Of a DNA stretch of 64,000 bases, positions 57,706-64,000 are shown piece by piece. Source of the stretch: Pseudomonas cichorii (lineage in GTDB: Bacteria > Pseudomonadota > Gammaproteobacteria > Pseudomonadales > Pseudomonadaceae); NCBI RefSeq assembly GCF_018343775.1, contig NZ_CP074349.1, forward strand, positions 1,354,001 through 1,418,000, given 5' to 3'. The notes under the pieces were generated by a model. It did no database searches and was not told the origin of the DNA. It saw only the letters and a list, made by a program, of their open reading frames with translations. Made by a program: the position numbers and the translations under genes. The stretch's first letter is position 1, and each line of letters opens with the position of its first letter.

Positions 57706-57927
57706 ACGCTCCCTTCTTGATACAGCTTCTGTTGGCTCTTTTGAACCAACGCAAGTTGCCGGTTACCAACCAGTGTTTACTGGGCGATTCTTAAAATGTG
57801 GCGCCAATGGACAAGCTTCTGGCATGTCGGTTCAAACGCAGCAGTTTCGGGAGTGCACCGTGAATTTTGTCGGTAATCGGGGGCTTCGGCCTTCCTTCGC
57901 TTTCCCCGGCGGCTCTGACCGCTTTAA

Positions 57928-60441
<2,514 letters not shown>

Positions 60442-60467
60442 GTCCGGTTCTCCGGTAAAGTGCCGTT

Positions 60468-60494
60468 CCCCCGTCCTTGTGTCGGGGGTTGTCT
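60468..60494 (+). terminator. Possible terminator between kdsA and eno
   Basis: CCCCCG (60468-60473) pairs with CGGGGG (60483-60488) around a 9-base loop, then TTGTCT. The stem is short and the tail weak; it may only attenuate. Confidence 0.4.
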
Positions 60495-60532
60495 CATTCA
60501 GGCCTGCCTCGTTTCTTGCCTGACAGCGGTAA

Positions 60533-61873
<1,341 letters not shown>

Positions 61874-61967
61874 GTCGTAGATGGTAAAAGACAGGTGCTG
61901 CAGAAAAAGCCGGTCATGCCGACATATTTGCAGCCCTGATGCGGACGCTCCGCTGTAATCAGGAGTG

Positions 61968-61995
61968 ATTGAGCCTGGCTTATGTCAGGCTCAAT
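61968..61995 (+). terminator. Hairpin downstream of eno
   Basis: ATTGAGCCTG (61968-61977) pairs perfectly with CAGGCTCAAT (61986-61995) around an 8-base loop. It lacks a U-tract and lies 95 nt after the eno stop, so it may be a weak terminator in the eno-ftsB gap. Confidence 0.5.
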
Positions 61996-62058
61996 GCCCT
62001 CAGTCGATTGTTCATATTGCTGGCTCTGCAGTCTTTTTTACTGGGTACCTGATATTTC

Positions 62059-62337
62059 ATGCGCAGTCCTAACTGGTTGTTCCTCATCCTGATCCTGCTG
62101 CTAGGTGGTCTTCAGTATCGCCTGTGGGTAGGTAACGGAAGTCTGGCGCAAGTGGCCAGCCTGACCGAGCAAATTGCAGAACAGCATGCCGAAAACGAAG
62201 TCCTGCTCGAACGAAATCGCGTTCTGGATGCTGAGGTCATGGAACTGAAAAAGGGCCTTGAAACCGTTGAAGAACGTGCCCGTCATGAGTTGGGTATGGT
62301 CAAGGACGGCGAAACTCTCTATCAGTTGGCGCAATGA
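62059..62337 (+). CDS. ftsB: Cell division protein FtsB
   Basis: A 92-aa bitopic protein. One transmembrane segment covers about residues 4-22, then a periplasmic coiled coil (about 28-72, heptad pattern with EQIAEQHAENEVLLERN) and a short C-terminal GETLYQ. It forms the FtsQLB complex, which controls septal peptidoglycan synthesis. The eno-ftsB-ispD order is conserved. Its stop overlaps the ispD start (ATGA). Confidence 0.94.
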   Translation: MRSPNWLFLILILLLGGLQYRLWVGNGSLAQVASLTEQIAEQHAENEVLLERNRVLDAEVMELKKGLETVEERARHELGMVKDGETLYQLAQ

Positions 62338-63041
62338 AAAACTCTCTTCCTGCCTTCTGGGCAGTGATTCCTGCAGCGGGCGTTGGTGCTCGCATGGCAG
62401 CAGACCGTCCCAAGCAGTACCTGCAACTGGGCGGCCTCACTATTCTTGAACACAGCCTGCTTTGCTTTCTCGATCACCCGCGCCTCAAGGGCATGGTGAT
62501 CAGTCTGGCTGTGGATGATCCTTACTGGCCAACCCTGCCGTGTGCGCTGGATTCGCGTATCCAGCGTGTGGATGGCGGCAAGGAGCGTTCGGACTCGGTG
62601 CTCAATGCCTTGCTGCACCTGCATGCCCAGGGCGCCAGCGATGACGACTGGGTGCTGGTTCACGATGCGGCACGTCCCAACCTTGCCCGTAGCGATCTGG
62701 ACAACCTGCTGGGCGAACTGGCGGACGATCCGGTAGGCGGCCTGCTGGCGGTACCGGCTCGCGATACCCTCAAGCGCGCCGACGAACATGGCCGTGTGGC
62801 GCAGACCGTCGATCGTAGTCTGATCTGGCAAGCCTACACGCCGCAGATGTTCCGTCTCGGCGCCTTGCATCGGGCGCTGGCGGACAGCCAGGTGTCGAAT
62901 GTCAGCATCACCGATGAAGCTTCAGCCATCGAGTGGGCAGGGCAGTCGCCTCGTCTGATCGAAGGGCGCTCCGACAATATCAAGGTGACCCGTCCCGAAG
63001 ACCTTGAGTGGCTGCGTCAGCGCAGGTCCATGGGCAACTAG
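62334..63041 (+). CDS. ispD: 2-C-Methyl-D-erythritol 4-phosphate cytidylyltransferase
   Basis: A 235-aa enzyme that couples MEP to CTP in the isoprenoid pathway. The CTP-binding glycine-rich loop is PAAGVGARMAADRPKQY (about 12-28), followed by VHDAARP (about 107-113) and TDEASAIE near 200. It overlaps ftsB by 4 nt and the convergent LysR gene by 4 nt at its 3' end. Confidence 0.97.
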   Translation: MKNSLPAFWAVIPAAGVGARMAADRPKQYLQLGGLTILEHSLLCFLDHPRLKGMVISLAVDDPYWPTLPCALDSRIQRVDGGKERSDSVLNALLHLHAQGASDDDWVLVHDAARPNLARSDLDNLLGELADDPVGGLLAVPARDTLKRADEHGRVAQTVDRSLIWQAYTPQMFRLGALHRALADSQVSNVSITDEASAIEWAGQSPRLIEGRSDNIKVTRPEDLEWLRQRRSMGN

Positions 63042-63934
63042 ATTCTGTACTCTTCCCGCACAGCCAGACCTTCCTTGAGGTAATCGACCAGCTTGCGCAC
63101 CTTGGGCGACAAGTGGCGCTGCTGCGGGTAAAGCGCCCAGACGGCGGTGTTAGGTGGCTGGTGCGCTTCGAGCAGGGAAATCAGGTTGCCGTTCTTCAGG
63201 TGTTCCTGCACGTAGTAGTCCGGAAGCTGGCACAGACCAACACCCTGCAATGCGGCATCCAGTACCGCCTGGCCGCTGTTGCAGCGCCAGTTGCCCTGGA
63301 CCCGTTGTGAAAACTCCCTGCCGTTCTGCTGAAGCAGCCAGGTGTCACTGCCACCGATCAGGCAGTTATGACGACTCAACTCGGAAAGACTGTGCGGCCG
63401 ACCGTAGCGCTCCAGATAGGAAGGCGATGCGCACAGGTACATGCGTCGCGGCGCCAGCCTTGCGGCGACAAGACGCGAATCCTGTAGCCGACCCAGGCGA
63501 ATCGCCAGATCCATCCCTTCGTGAACCAGGTCCAGCGTGTCGTTGCTCAGCTCGATATCGACTCGCAGTTGCGGATACAGATCCATGAAGCGCGTGACCA
63601 GTGGCGTGATGAAGCGCTCGCCGTAGGCCACGGCGCAGGTCATGCGCAGCAGGCCTTTCGGTTCGCTGGTCAGATCGCCCACGGCGCGCAGTGCTTCCTC
63701 GCGTCCATCCTGCAAACGCTGGCAATGATGCAGAAATGTCTGACCGGCCTCGGTCAAGGCTACACGTCGTGTGCTGCGGTACAGCAAACGGGTTTGCAGG
63801 CGTTCTTCAAGGCGCACGATCTGGCGACTGATATGGGAGGAAGATACACCCAGGCGCTGGGCGGCCGCAGTGAATTGCCCGCATTCGGCCACCGCAACGA
63901 ACTCGTCCAGACCTTCCCAGCGATTCGCGTACAT
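63038..63934 (-). CDS. LysR-family transcriptional regulator (GfnR-like by position)
   Basis: A 298-aa LysR regulator: an N-terminal winged helix-turn-helix (about 4-62, FTAAAQRLGVSSSHISRQI) and a C-terminal periplasmic-binding-like effector domain (about 90-290). In P. aeruginosa a LysR regulator of glutathione-dependent formaldehyde detoxification (GfnR) lies downstream of ispD and is divergent from adhC, so the same role is possible. The divergent gene is beyond the window end, so this is an inference. It is convergent with ispD. Confidence 0.9.
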   Translation of the reverse strand: MYANRWEGLDEFVAVAECGQFTAAAQRLGVSSSHISRQIVRLEERLQTRLLYRSTRRVALTEAGQTFLHHCQRLQDGREEALRAVGDLTSEPKGLLRMTCAVAYGERFITPLVTRFMDLYPQLRVDIELSNDTLDLVHEGMDLAIRLGRLQDSRLVAARLAPRRMYLCASPSYLERYGRPHSLSELSRHNCLIGGSDTWLLQQNGREFSQRVQGNWRCNSGQAVLDAALQGVGLCQLPDYYVQEHLKNGNLISLLEAHQPPNTAVWALYPQQRHLSPKVRKLVDYLKEGLAVREEYRI

Positions 63935-64000
63935 CGATTATCCCTGTATGGCAATAATGTTTTGCTTTTGTCTGGATTATTAACTGAAAGGCACTGTACT
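63935..64000. promoter_or_regulatory. Start of the LysR upstream region
   Basis: The 66 bases after the LysR start are AT-rich (TTTGCTTTTG, TTATTAAC), as expected for a divergent LysR-controlled promoter. The ATTATT/AATAATG stretches could be part of a LysR site, but the region is cut by the window end. Confidence 0.35.

Overview
The window is chromosomal DNA from a Pseudomonas, most likely of the P. syringae group. The evidence is a GC-rich core gene set in classical Pseudomonas order (adk-tsaB, rsmJ next to a mexLJK-type efflux locus and plsB, the rpsB-to-ispD block) and several REP palindromes built on the core TAGGAGCGAATTCATTCGCG. The genus is secure; the species group is an inference. 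I found no tRNA, rRNA, CRISPR array, prophage or intact insertion sequence.

Region by region. 1-2.9 kb: the tail of an unrecognised gene, a DUF1704/QEGLA putative metallopeptidase, a lipoprotein alpha/beta hydrolase and a small membrane protein. 2.9-4.2 kb: two envelope lipoproteins (DUF4398 and OmpA-like) on the minus strand behind an AlgU-like promoter. 4.6-13.5 kb: ppc, adk, tsaB, a small conserved protein, DUF72, an isocitrate-lyase-family enzyme, an extensin-like protein, a protein with an internal duplication, and rsmJ. 13.5-18.5 kb: a TetR repressor divergent from a two-gene RND efflux operon (mexLJK type). 18.5-19.0 kb: a gene-free stretch with REP sequences and a GC-rich multi-hairpin repeat. 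19.0-26.4 kb (minus strand): DUF4197, plsB, a small conserved protein, rlmA, dapE and a 14-TM drug exporter that is locally AT-richer than its surroundings. 26.7-33 kb: tcdA facing csdA-csdE, then dapD, a YffB/Spx-like protein, an EF-hand-like protein of unknown role, and dapC. 33-36.5 kb: glnD and map.

36.8-63.0 kb is the conserved essential block, all on the plus strand: rpsB, tsf, pyrH, frr, uppS, cdsA, dxr, rseP, bamA, skp, lpxD, fabZ, lpxA, lpxB, rnhB, dnaE, accA, tilS, pyrG, kdsA, eno, ftsB, ispD. It joins translation, isoprenoid, phospholipid, lipid A/Kdo and outer-membrane protein assembly with replication and nucleotide synthesis; many genes are joined by 1-4 nt overlaps. A LysR regulator closes the window on the minus strand.

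The window is mostly housekeeping, and I do not see a clear new multi-gene system. The best second looks are: an 87-bp MITE-like element whose two TA-flanked ends supply the stop codons of two convergent genes; the GC-rich hairpin repeat at 18.6 kb; the DUF1704 protein, whose motifs read as a metallopeptidase site; the EF-hand-like protein inside the dap cluster; and the internally duplicated protein at 12 kb. Coordinates use the most plausible start codon, judged from Shine-Dalgarno spacing and family length.
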